5,074 bases of DNA from Oceanospirillaceae bacterium (lineage in GTDB: Bacteria > Pseudomonadota > Gammaproteobacteria > Pseudomonadales > Balneatricaceae), in assembly GCA_023954795.1 (NCBI GenBank), contig JAGSHA010000263.1, positions 1 through 5,074 on the forward strand, written 5' to 3'. Positions 1 through 5,074 of the stretch are shown in pieces; within the stretch, counting starts at the first letter, position 1, and the number at the start of each line of letters is the position of its first letter. Under the pieces are notes generated by a model that searched no databases, was not told the origin of the DNA, and saw nothing but the letters and a program-made list of their open reading frames with translations. Made by a program: the position numbers and the translations under genes.

Positions 1-154
1 CGATCAGCTGGAACACCCCGTCATCAGCAAACAAGATGCTGATCGGCATTTCAAAGACACCGCAGGTTAATGCAACATCCAGTGAATCTCTTGCGTTAGA
101 GCGTCCGTAGGGTGCGCGGCGATTAATGATAAGTACTTTCTTCTTATCGGACAT
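1..154 (-). CDS. tusC: TusC, sulfur relay subunit (partial, 3' end outside window)
   Basis: TusC is a DsrE/DsrF-like subunit of the cytoplasmic TusBCD complex, which passes persulfide sulfur from TusA on to TusE and finally to MnmA for 2-thiolation of wobble uridine in tRNA. The first 51 codons are visible, beginning MSDKKKVLIINRRAPYG. They contain the family's N-terminal strand, the AP-Y/H-G turn (residues 14-17), the R-D-SLD helix start (about 22-26) and the FADDGVFQL segment (about 43-51), which lines up with FIADGVFQL of E. coli TusC as I recall it. The ATG at 154-152 lies three bases after the TGA stop of tusD, the tight spacing of an operon with coupled translation. The gene leaves the window at base 1, so the C-terminal half and any following tusB cannot be assessed. 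Nothing visible suggests a pseudogene. Confidence 0.9.
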   Translation of the reverse strand, partial: MSDKKKVLIINRRAPYGRSNARDSLDVALTCGVFEMPISILFADDGVFQLI

Positions 155-157
155 GGC

Positions 158-550
158 TCAGGCTCCAAAGGTAATAACACGGTCGGACTGAGCAATAGCA
201 TCGGCCAGATGACCCAGCCCTGAAAGCTCAAAACCATCTGCCAGGTTAGAACCTGACTTGCCGTATCGGCCTGCTTCGTTAGCATCCAGAATCCCACGGC
301 GGACAGCGGCGGCGATACAGACTACGAGATCCAGCTCATGTTCAGCGGCCAGAGTGTTCCAGTCAGCGGGGATATTGATTTCATCCTGAGGTGGAGAGGC
401 GAGGGCGCTCCCTGTGTGAATGCCATCGCCGTAAAAAAACACGCGGTGTAGGCTGTGACCTTTTTCGAGCAGGCTTCTCGCAAAGCGTAGAGCCGTTTCG
501 GCAGACTGGCAGCTATAAGGCGCAGCCTGTACAACAATTGAAAATATCAT
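158..550 (-). CDS. tusD: TusD, sulfurtransferase subunit of the TusBCD relay
   Basis: TusD carries the active cysteine of the TusBCD complex, taking sulfur from TusA and handing it to TusE for tRNA 2-thiouridine synthesis in the cytoplasm. The product has 130 residues, against about 128 for E. coli TusD. It starts MIFSIVVQAAPYS and contains the FFYGDGI segment (38-44) and the signature LVVCIAAAVRRGI, where the cysteine is residue 78, the same number as catalytic Cys78 in E. coli. The C-terminal part has the GLGHLADAIAQSDRVITF helix and strand (about 111-128). I chose the ATG at 550-548. An in-frame ATG 15 codons upstream (595) would add a sequence without family likeness and would start inside the terminator hairpin. 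No clear Shine-Dalgarno sequence precedes either start. The next gene, tusC, starts three bases after the stop. A related DsrE protein of sulfur oxidation is a less likely alternative, because no dsr genes are in view. Confidence 0.93.
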   Translation of the reverse strand: MIFSIVVQAAPYSCQSAETALRFARSLLEKGHSLHRVFFYGDGIHTGSALASPPQDEINIPADWNTLAAEHELDLVVCIAAAVRRGILDANEAGRYGKSGSNLADGFELSGLGHLADAIAQSDRVITFGA

Positions 551-567
551 CGGCAAGCAACTGTAAT

Positions 568-609
568 AAAAGAAAAAGCCCCCTAATCTTAACAAGAAAA
601 GGGGGCTTT
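568..609 (-). terminator. Rho-independent terminator of the yccA-like gene
   Basis: A perfect 10-bp inverted repeat pairs 575-584 (AAAGCCCCCT) with 600-609 (AGGGGGCTTT) around a 15-base loop. Read on the minus strand, the stem is followed by a T-rich tract (TTTTTCTTTTATT, running from about 577 down to 565). It begins 26 bases after the stop codon of the yccA-like gene. It also ends about 25 bases before the chosen tusD start, so it sits in the tusD leader. On the plus strand it is also followed by a short T run but has no gene to serve. Confidence 0.88.
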
Positions 610-635
610 AGCAGAGCTGATTAAGCGACGGACGC

Positions 636-1316
636 TTAGTCGTCCATAGAGAATCCAGCAAGGGCCAGCATATGTACGAACAGGTTGTAGATGTTCAGGT
701 ACAGGCTAACAGTTGCCATGATGTAGTTGGTGTAGTGGCCGTTAACGATGTTGCTGGTGTCATACAGGATGAAACCAGCCATCAGCAATACGATGAACGC
801 AGAGAACGCCATGTGCATTGCGCCAACTTCAATACCGAACATAGGCAGTACGAACAGGGCAACCATTGCAATCAAAGCAACGATCGCACCAGCGGACAGG
901 AAGCCGCCCATGAAGCTGAAGTCTTTCTTGGAGGTCATTACGTATGCGGACAGACCCAGGAAGGTCAGGGCGGTCATGCCCAGCGCAGTCATAACGATAT
1001 CACCGCCGTTTGCCATACCCAGGTAGTGGTTCAGCAGAGGGCCGAGTCCGAAGCCCATCAGGCCAGTGAACAAGAAGACCAGTGGTAGTGCAGCTGCGCT
1101 GTTCTGTTTTTTGTTCAGAACGAACAGCATAATGAAGCTAACGAGGATGCTGCCAATATACACGATGAACGGTGGGTTGATGGCCATAGAGATGGCAGCA
1201 GTAACCGCACTGAATACCAGTGTCATGCCCAGCAACATATAAGTGTTGCGGATAAGTTTGTTGGTTGTCAGTACTGATTCTTCCCTGCCAGCACTATAAG
1301 TGTCAACGTTACGCAT
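636..1316 (-). CDS. yccA: YccA/Bax inhibitor-1 (TMBIM) family inner-membrane protein
   Basis: This is a 226-residue polytopic membrane protein of the Bax inhibitor-1 superfamily, bacterial YccA branch. E. coli YccA is known to bind the FtsH-HflKC protease complex and protect jammed SecY from degradation; a like role here is inferred. About seven hydrophobic segments are visible, near residues 26-46, 51-67, 77-97, 106-126, 137-160, 165-185 and 203-221, after a polar N-terminus. The family signature GFILYDTSNIV lies at 181-191 with Asp186, and the end is SLYLNIYNLF (204-213) followed by a short acidic tail. At position 208 there is Asn where many BI-1 proteins have the second aspartate of the di-aspartyl pH sensor. 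I prefer the ATG at 1316-1314: AGGA lies five bases before it, whereas the ATG at 1328-1326 (230 residues) has no ribosome site. A strong promoter lies upstream and a terminator downstream, so it is probably transcribed mostly alone. Confidence 0.93.
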   Translation of the reverse strand: MRNVDTYSAGREESVLTTNKLIRNTYMLLGMTLVFSAVTAAISMAINPPFIVYIGSILVSFIMLFVLNKKQNSAAALPLVFLFTGLMGFGLGPLLNHYLGMANGGDIVMTALGMTALTFLGLSAYVMTSKKDFSFMGGFLSAGAIVALIAMVALFVLPMFGIEVGAMHMAFSAFIVLLMAGFILYDTSNIVNGHYTNYIMATVSLYLNIYNLFVHMLALAGFSMDD

Positions 1317-1352
1317 GTTTGTCCTCATGGGTTTGTTGTTGCGTTATAGCTA

Positions 1353-1381
1353 TTTATAGGGATTAAGACAGTTTTTTCAAG
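1353..1381 (-). promoter_or_regulatory. Promoter of the yccA-like gene, sigma-70 and possibly sigma-32
   Basis: Read on the minus strand, TTGAAA (1380-1375) and TATAAA (1358-1353) are separated by 16 bases, a good sigma-70 pair, with a transcript start expected near 1346. The same stretch reads CTTGAAA (1381-1375), 13 bases, then CCCTATAA (1361-1354). This is an exact match to the usual sigma-32 -35 element (CTTGAAA) and a near match to its -10 (CCCCATNT). The leader to the preferred ATG at 1316 would be about 30 bases. The sites are seen directly; which sigma factor uses them is inference. Confidence 0.7.
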
Positions 1382-1531
1382 AGAAGTTTAGTTTTTGTCA
1401 TGCTAATTGATGGTTAATTTCCTATCTTTTCAGTCAGGTATCGATCAATCTGTATTTTTCGATAAAAAACTTCGGCTTTTTCTGATGAATGACCAGATTT
1501 CATCGTATTTTCTTGTGGTGTCAGGCTTTAG

Positions 1532-1560
1532 TTGTTTGCGCGGATCTAAGCACTTAAAAT
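1532..1560 (+). promoter_or_regulatory. Candidate truC promoter
   Basis: TTGTTT (1532-1537), a 17-base spacer and TAAAAT (1555-1560) form a plausible sigma-70 promoter. The -10 matches five of six consensus bases but the -35 only three. Transcription would start near 1567, leaving a leader of about 36 bases before the truC ATG. The rest of the 286-base divergent region (1317-1602) is AT-rich and holds no convincing gene; other -10-like hexamers are present, so this choice is tentative. Confidence 0.35.
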
Positions 1561-1602
1561 TGCTGTCCTCCCAAATTTCTTTGATTCTGAAGTACATAGC
1601 CC

Positions 1603-2337
1603 ATGTGTGAACTCGACATCCTCTTTGAGGACGATAATCTGATTGCCGTCAACAAGCCTTCTGGTCTGCTGGTCCATCCCAGCTGGATTGCGCCAAGGGG
1701 AACGCCGAATCTCACCAGTATGCTGAGAGAGTACCTGCAAGGCACTGCCTATACGATTCATCGTCTCGACCGTCCCACGTCCGGTGTTATCGTGTTTGGC
1801 AAGAACAAAGAAACCGCGCAAAAGATGAATCAGAAGTTTGCTGACCGTGAGGTACAGAAAACCTATCTGTGTATGACGCGTGGTTATACCCCGGAAGGGG
1901 ATGTGATCGATTATGCGTTGAAAGAGAAGCTGGATAAGTTGGCGGATAAAATGTCGAATCCCGACAAACCAGCACAAGAAGCGGTATCTGAATACCGCCG
2001 ACTGGGTACGGTAGAGTTGCCAATGGCTGTAGGACGATATGACGTCTCTCGCTATTCATTGGTTGAGGTCAAACCCAAAACCGGTCGTAAGCATCAGATT
2101 CGCCGTCATATGAAACACATATCCCACCCTCTGATTGGTGATACTAAGCACGGGGATGGACGCCATAATAAAGCGTTTCGTGACCACTTTGACCTGGACC
2201 GGTTGTTGTTAATGGCGATTGAACTGAGCTTTCGTCACCCTGAAAGTGGTGAATTACTGACAATAAAAGCGCCGGTTGATGCATATGTCGATCAGCTTTT
2301 CAGTCAGTTCGGCTGGTCAGGTGCATACCCGGTATAA
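1603..2337 (+). CDS. truC: TruC, tRNA pseudouridine(65) synthase
   Basis: TruC is a RluA-family enzyme that isomerises uridine 65 in the T-stem region of certain tRNAs to pseudouridine. The 244-residue product (E. coli TruC is about 260) matches recalled E. coli TruC along its length. VNKPSGLLVH is at 16-25; the catalytic motif HRLDRPTSGV is at 53-62, with the nucleophile Asp56; LDKLADKMSNPDKPAQEAVSEY is in the middle region, matching the LDKIADKF...DKGPQPAVTHY pattern of TruC; VEVKPKTGRKHQIRRHMKHISHPLIGDTKHGD follows at about 154-185; and QFGWSG is near the end. No S4 domain precedes the catalytic domain, as expected for TruC and unlike RluC/RluD. The LDK-ADK segment and the TKHGD motif favour TruC over RluA. 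Only one sensible ATG exists; its ribosome site (TGAAG about 13 bases upstream) is weak. A hairpin terminator follows the stop directly. Confidence 0.93.
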   Translation: MCELDILFEDDNLIAVNKPSGLLVHPSWIAPRGTPNLTSMLREYLQGTAYTIHRLDRPTSGVIVFGKNKETAQKMNQKFADREVQKTYLCMTRGYTPEGDVIDYALKEKLDKLADKMSNPDKPAQEAVSEYRRLGTVELPMAVGRYDVSRYSLVEVKPKTGRKHQIRRHMKHISHPLIGDTKHGDGRHNKAFRDHFDLDRLLLMAIELSFRHPESGELLTIKAPVDAYVDQLFSQFGWSGAYPV

Positions 2338-2358
2338 CGGGTTTCTCCCGTTTCCTTT
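2336..2358 (+). terminator. Probable rho-independent terminator of truC
   Basis: AACGGG (2336-2341) pairs with CCCGTT (2347-2352) around the five-base loop TTTCT, and the stem is followed by a pyrimidine tract TCCTTTCT in which C interrupts the T run. It overlaps the last two bases of the truC stop codon. The stem is short (6 bp) and the T tract imperfect, so termination may be partial. Confidence 0.6.
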
Positions 2359-2360
2359 CT

Positions 2361-2387
2361 ATACGCGACTATGTACAGGTCGCGTAT
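2361..2387. repeat. Perfect 9-bp inverted repeat before the thioredoxin-like gene
   Basis: ATACGCGAC (2361-2369) and GTCGCGTAT (2379-2387) form a perfect 9-bp dyad around a nine-base loop (TATGTACAG). It sits 9 bases after the truC terminator and 48 bases before the chosen start of the thioredoxin-like gene. No T tract follows on either strand, so it is not a standard terminator. It could be an operator for a dimeric regulator or a stem-loop in the 5' untranslated RNA; the sequence alone does not decide. I see no convincing promoter hexamers next to it. Confidence 0.6.
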
Positions 2388-2422
2388 TCATAAAAGATGG
2401 GTCAAAATGAATCCCTAAATAC

Positions 2423-2428
2423 AGGGAG
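2423..2428 (+). promoter_or_regulatory. Ribosome binding site deciding the start of the thioredoxin-like gene
   Basis: AGGGAG lies seven bases before the ATG at 2436. The upstream in-frame ATG at 2397 has no such site and would bury the signal peptide behind 13 polar residues. Confidence 0.75.
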
Positions 2429-2435
2429 AGCCCAT

Positions 2436-3434
2436 ATGCGTTTTCTGACCGTAGTACTGATGCTCGTGTTGGCAAGTTATCCTTCACATGCAGATTCTAC
2501 TCGTTTGCTTAAATTTGACGGTGCGGCAATCGAATCTCCGTATTGGTTTAAAGAGAGTTTTCTCGAATTCGGTGATGATCTGGCTGAGGCAGCAGAGAGC
2601 GATAAAACGTTGATGCTGTACTTTCATCAGGCCGGATGTCCTTACTGCTTCAATATGATCCAGCAGAATTTTCTGGATGCACAATTAGCTCCCTTTATTC
2701 AGCAGAAATTCGATGTAGTCGCGTTGGATCTGTGGGGTGATCGTGATGTTGTGTTGCCAGATGGTGCGGAGTTGACTGAAAAAACGCTCGCGACTCACTG
2801 GAAGATTCAATACACCCCCACACTTATTTTTTTAAATCCGGACGGCAGTATTAACCTGCGTATCGACGGCTACCGTCCCAAGCCAGTGTTCTCTCAAGTA
2901 TTAGATTATGTCCTAAATGGCCAAACCGAAGGTGGGTTGGCGCAAGCACTCATTCAGCAGAGTGATGAGGATATGTATCCTGAGCCCTTTTTGCTTGAGA
3001 CGCGCGACCTGAGCAGCCTTAAAGGTCAGCTTACTGCAGTCATGTTGGAATATAAGGGGTGTGATGATTGTGAATCCCTGCATCGCAATGCAATCGCGCG
3101 ACCGGCCGTCTATGAACAGTTGGAGCCTTATCAAGTCGTGCGCTTTGACGCTACCAGCGACCAGCCGCTTACGTTGCCTGATGGCACTGACATTACACCG
3201 AGTCAGTGGGTTAAAGAGCTCGGGGTAAACTACTATCCGACGACGTTGTTGCTCGATGAGTCAGGCACAGAGCGTTTTCGAATTGGGGGGTACGTGCAGT
3301 CGTTTCACTATGCAACAGCATTGGAGTACGTCAGCGCAAAAGGGTATGAGCAATTCCCAGAGTTTCAGCGTTTTCTCAATGATCGTGCAGACCGCATGAG
3401 AGAGAAGGGAAAGAAGGTTGTGATCACGGAATAA
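2436..3434 (+). CDS. Exported tandem thioredoxin-fold protein (SoxW/Thioredoxin_2-like)
   Basis: I read this as a periplasmic protein of 332 residues with two thioredoxin-like domains in a row. A signal peptide is visible: MR, a hydrophobic stretch to about residue 13, then SHA-D with likely cleavage after Ala19. There is no lipobox cysteine. Domain 1 (about 36-160) has the CXXC motif AGCPYC (Cys68 and Cys71) and the cis-proline loop YTPT (Pro128). Domain 2 (about 185-300) has GCDDC (Cys209 and Cys212) and YPTT (Pro268). The halves are alike: LPDG appears at 107-110 and 247-250, followed by related W/V-K-x-x-x-Y and G-x-x-x-x-R-I-x-GY segments, so they arose by duplication. This layout resembles SoxW-related thioredoxins, but no sox or dsb genes are in view. 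A disulfide reductase or isomerase role is inferred and the substrate is unknown. The start at 2436 is favoured by AGGGAG and by the signal peptide. The C-terminus is strongly basic. Confidence 0.87.
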   Translation: MRFLTVVLMLVLASYPSHADSTRLLKFDGAAIESPYWFKESFLEFGDDLAEAAESDKTLMLYFHQAGCPYCFNMIQQNFLDAQLAPFIQQKFDVVALDLWGDRDVVLPDGAELTEKTLATHWKIQYTPTLIFLNPDGSINLRIDGYRPKPVFSQVLDYVLNGQTEGGLAQALIQQSDEDMYPEPFLLETRDLSSLKGQLTAVMLEYKGCDDCESLHRNAIARPAVYEQLEPYQVVRFDATSDQPLTLPDGTDITPSQWVKELGVNYYPTTLLLDESGTERFRIGGYVQSFHYATALEYVSAKGYEQFPEFQRFLNDRADRMREKGKKVVITE

Positions 3435-3507
3435 TCATAAAGTAACGTTGTGCCATGCAAGTCTGCAAATACCTGACAAAAGATAGTTATTTACGTCCCT
3501 GACGCTA

Positions 3508-3534
3508 TTGTCTTGCCTTTCGCACTGCTGTAAT
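3508..3534 (+). promoter_or_regulatory. Candidate promoter of mtnN (extended -10)
   Basis: TGCTGTAAT at 3526-3534 is an extended -10 element (TG, one base, TGTAAT), with TTGTCT at 3508-3513 as a -35 at a short 15-base spacing. Transcription would begin near 3541, about 40 bases before the mtnN ATG. It is the best candidate in the 147-base gap between the thioredoxin-like gene and mtnN, where I find no terminator hairpin with a T tract. Read-through from the upstream gene is therefore also possible. Confidence 0.3.
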
Positions 3535-3581
3535 TTTCCAGTTCTATTTCAACCCAGTTTTTTGACGGTTCAACACGCCTT

Positions 3582-4337
3582 ATGAGCACACAACAGAGTT
3601 TGCAGGAAGTCATCAAAGAGAAAAATGGTGCAATTCGTATCGGTATTATCGGTGCAATGGATGAAGAGGTTGAGCTGTTAAAAGCCTCGCTGGAAGGGCG
3701 TGAGGATCATGAGTATGCCGGCTACCATCTGTTTTCCGGGCGTATGCACGGGAAAGATGTTGTCGTACTGAAGTCAGGCATCGGTAAAGTAAATGCAGCC
3801 ATCGGTACCACGCTGCTGCTACGTGAGTTTCAACTGGACTGTGTCATCAATACCGGCTCTGCCGGCGGCTTTGATCCAGAGCTGAATGTCGGCGACATCG
3901 TGATTTCTGAAGACGTTCGCCACCATGATGTGGATGTCACTATTTTTGGTTACGAGCCGGGCCAGGTGCCAGGCTTACCTGCATCGTTTAAGCCGGAACC
4001 GTTGCTGGCCGATGTGGCTGAGCGCTGCATATCTCGTATGGAAGGTATGAAAACGGTCAAAGGGCAGATCGCAACCGGTGATGCGTTTATGAACGATCCA
4101 GAGCGTGTTGCGCGTACCCGCGAAGTTTTCCCGCAAATGCAGGCGGTTGAGATGGAAGCGGCTGCGATTGCACAGACTTGTCATCAATTCGGTACGCCAT
4201 TTATCGTTATTCGCGCACTGTCTGATATCGCCGGCAAGGAATCGAATCTATCCTTTGAGGAGTTTCTGGTAACCGCGGCCAAGCACTCTGCCGAGATGGT
4301 GATGGCGATGGTTGATGAGCTCGCAGGGCAACACTAA
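3582..4337 (+). CDS. mtnN: MtnN, 5'-methylthioadenosine/S-adenosylhomocysteine nucleosidase
   Basis: This cytoplasmic enzyme cleaves adenine from methylthioadenosine, S-adenosylhomocysteine and 5'-deoxyadenosine. It removes inhibitory by-products of polyamine synthesis, methylation and radical-SAM reactions, and yields S-ribosylhomocysteine for LuxS or other recycling. The product has 251 residues, against 232 in E. coli. Family motifs are IGIIGAMDEEV (20-30, with Glu29 equal to E. coli Glu12), KSGIGKVNAA (64-73), INTGSAGG (89-96), ATGDAF (164-169), AVEMEAAAIA (188-197, with Met191 and Glu192 equal to Met173 and catalytic Glu174) and RALSD (211-215, with Asp215 equal to the general acid Asp197). 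All key residues are present. The extra length is an N-terminal lead of about 17-18 residues (MSTQQSLQEVIKEKNGA) ahead of the usual first strand. No in-frame ATG lies closer to that strand, and no Shine-Dalgarno sequence precedes this one, so the exact start is less certain than the identity. Confidence 0.95.
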   Translation: MSTQQSLQEVIKEKNGAIRIGIIGAMDEEVELLKASLEGREDHEYAGYHLFSGRMHGKDVVVLKSGIGKVNAAIGTTLLLREFQLDCVINTGSAGGFDPELNVGDIVISEDVRHHDVDVTIFGYEPGQVPGLPASFKPEPLLADVAERCISRMEGMKTVKGQIATGDAFMNDPERVARTREVFPQMQAVEMEAAAIAQTCHQFGTPFIVIRALSDIAGKESNLSFEEFLVTAAKHSAEMVMAMVDELAGQH

Positions 4338-4353
4338 TTCATAATGGAACACC

Positions 4354-4373
4354 CGGCTGAAGGCACTCAGCCG
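4354..4373 (+). repeat. Intercistronic hairpin between mtnN and the aminotransferase gene
   Basis: CGGCTGA (4354-4360) and TCAGCCG (4367-4373) form a perfect 7-bp stem with a six-base loop (AGGCAC), 16 bases after the mtnN stop. The following bases (ACAGTGAAATGAGG) contain no T tract, so it is not a typical rho-independent terminator. It could protect the 3' end of mtnN mRNA or tune expression of the next gene, which starts 24 bases further on. Confidence 0.55.
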
Positions 4374-4397
4374 ACAGTGAAATGAGGCACTATATCA

Positions 4398-5074
4398 ATG
4401 AAGGCAACCTTTAACCCTCCTGTACGTACACTGATGGGCCCGGGGCCCTCTGACGTAAGTCCACGTGTATTGTCTGCAATGGCTCGTCCGACGATTGGTC
4501 ATCTTGATCCTGAGTTCATCCGCATGATGGATGAGATCAAGGAGATGCTGCAGCTTCTCTTTAAAACCAAAAGCCCTCTGACAATGCCGGTATCTGCGCC
4601 GGGTTCTGCGGGTATGGAAGCGTGCTTCGTTAACCTGGTTGAGCCGGGCGATAAAGTCGTTGTATGCCAGAATGGTGTATTTGGCGGCCGCATGAAAGAG
4701 AACGTTGAGCGTTTTGGTGGTGAAGCCATCATGGTGCAAGACGACTGGGGCAAGCCGGTAGACCTGGATAAGGTTGAAAAAGCACTGGCGGATAACGACA
4801 ACGTTAAAGCTTTGGCTTTTGTTCATGCTGAGACGTCTACCGGTGTCCGCTCTGATGCAGAATCCCTGTGCGCACTTGCACAGAAGTACGGTTGCCTGAG
4901 CATCGTTGATGCAGTGACTTCGTTGGGTGGTATCGATGTGGACATGGACGGCTGGGGGATTGATGCAATCTACTCCGGTACACAGAAGTGTCTGTCCTGC
5001 CCGCCGGGAATTTCACCCGTCGCGTTTGGTGAGAAGGCAATCGAAGCGGTGAAAAGCCGTAAAACACCTGTACC
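4398..5074 (+). CDS. Class V aminotransferase, alanine-glyoxylate/serine-pyruvate type (partial)
   Basis: This is a PLP-dependent fold-type I aminotransferase of class V, related to alanine-glyoxylate and serine-glyoxylate/pyruvate aminotransferases, probably cytoplasmic. The first 225 codons are visible; the family is usually about 380-390 residues, so the C-terminal part is missing. Seen in order: LMGPGPSDVSPRVL (12-25), IGHLDPEF (33-40), PVSAPGSAGMEA (64-75, the PLP phosphate region), VNLVEPGDKV (78-87), VHAETSTGV (142-150), SIVDAVTSLGG (168-178, where Asp171 would contact the PLP ring nitrogen) and IYSGTQKCLSCPPG (191-204, with Lys197 as the Schiff-base lysine). The order and wording follow human AGXT closely as I recall it. 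The real substrates (alanine, serine, ureidoglycine or another amine with glyoxylate or pyruvate) cannot be told from this part. GAGG lies ten bases before the ATG. The gene follows mtnN by 60 bases in the same direction and may be co-transcribed with it. Confidence 0.9.
   Translation, partial: MKATFNPPVRTLMGPGPSDVSPRVLSAMARPTIGHLDPEFIRMMDEIKEMLQLLFKTKSPLTMPVSAPGSAGMEACFVNLVEPGDKVVVCQNGVFGGRMKENVERFGGEAIMVQDDWGKPVDLDKVEKALADNDNVKALAFVHAETSTGVRSDAESLCALAQKYGCLSIVDAVTSLGGIDVDMDGWGIDAIYSGTQKCLSCPPGISPVAFGEKAIEAVKSRKTPV

Noticed and set aside
672..1088. A 138-codon plus-strand open frame opposite the yccA-like gene
   Set aside because: It is the antisense shadow of a convincing membrane protein gene. 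Its product is rich in Gln, His and Glu from complementing hydrophobic codons and has no recognisable domain.
1439..1464. A 6-bp dyad TATCGA-N14-TCGATA in the divergent region
   Set aside because: It is short, widely spaced and in AT-rich sequence, so chance is a good explanation.
1461..1482. A-run, TTCG, T-run around 1464-1481 looking like a small terminator
   Set aside because: The stem needs a mismatch next to its only G-C pair and is otherwise all A-T, and no gene ends just upstream on the plus strand.
1407..1610. A 67-codon plus-strand open frame across the divergent region
   Set aside because: It has no ribosome site, resembles no family I know, is made of AT-rich non-coding sequence, and runs into the truC start.
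1546..1977. A 143-codon minus-strand open frame opposite truC
   Set aside because: It is antisense to the conserved TruC catalytic region, with no ribosome site or family likeness.
4436..4448. GC-rich hairpin GGGCC-CGG-GGCCC near the start of the aminotransferase gene
   Set aside because: The bases are the codons of the conserved Gly-Pro-Gly-Pro motif, which explains the self-complementarity without a regulatory role.
4395..4826. A 143-codon minus-strand open frame opposite the aminotransferase gene
   Set aside because: It lies antisense to clearly conserved coding sequence and its product has low-quality, basic composition typical of a shadow frame.

Overview
The window looks like ordinary chromosomal sequence from a gammaproteobacterium, with moderate GC and dense genes. 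The proteins resemble those of Oceanospirillales or Pseudomonadales-type bacteria. The best clue is the TusD/TusC pair beside a YccA/BI-1 membrane protein, a neighbourhood known in that class; a lower rank cannot be fixed by eye. I see no mobile element, CRISPR array, rRNA, tRNA, or phage or plasmid gene.

Layout. The left part (1-1316) is on the minus strand. It reads, in transcription order, a seven-helix YccA/BI-1 family protein, a strong rho-independent terminator, tusD, and the first 51 codons of tusC, which runs off the left edge. TusD and TusC belong to the sulfur relay that delivers sulfur for the 2-thio group of wobble uridine in tRNA. The right part (1603-5074) is on the plus strand: truC (tRNA pseudouridine-65 synthase), an exported protein of two tandem thioredoxin-like domains, mtnN (methylthioadenosine/S-adenosylhomocysteine nucleosidase), and the first 225 codons of a class V aminotransferase of the alanine-glyoxylate type, cut by the right edge. 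The two halves diverge from an AT-rich region of 286 bases (1317-1602). It holds a well-formed promoter for the yccA-like gene that also matches the heat-shock sigma-32 pattern, and a weaker candidate for truC.

How the genes work together. tusD/tusC and truC both act on tRNA modification but are divergently arranged and need not be co-regulated. The thioredoxin-like gene is set apart from truC by a probable terminator and a separate perfect 9-bp dyad, so it probably has its own control. mtnN and the aminotransferase are 60 bases apart with a hairpin between them and may form one transcription unit. I see no coherent new multi-gene system here. The most unusual items are the tandem thioredoxin protein with CPYC and CDDC motifs, the dyad before it, the possible heat-shock promoter of the yccA-like gene, and the terminator lying in the leader of tusD.
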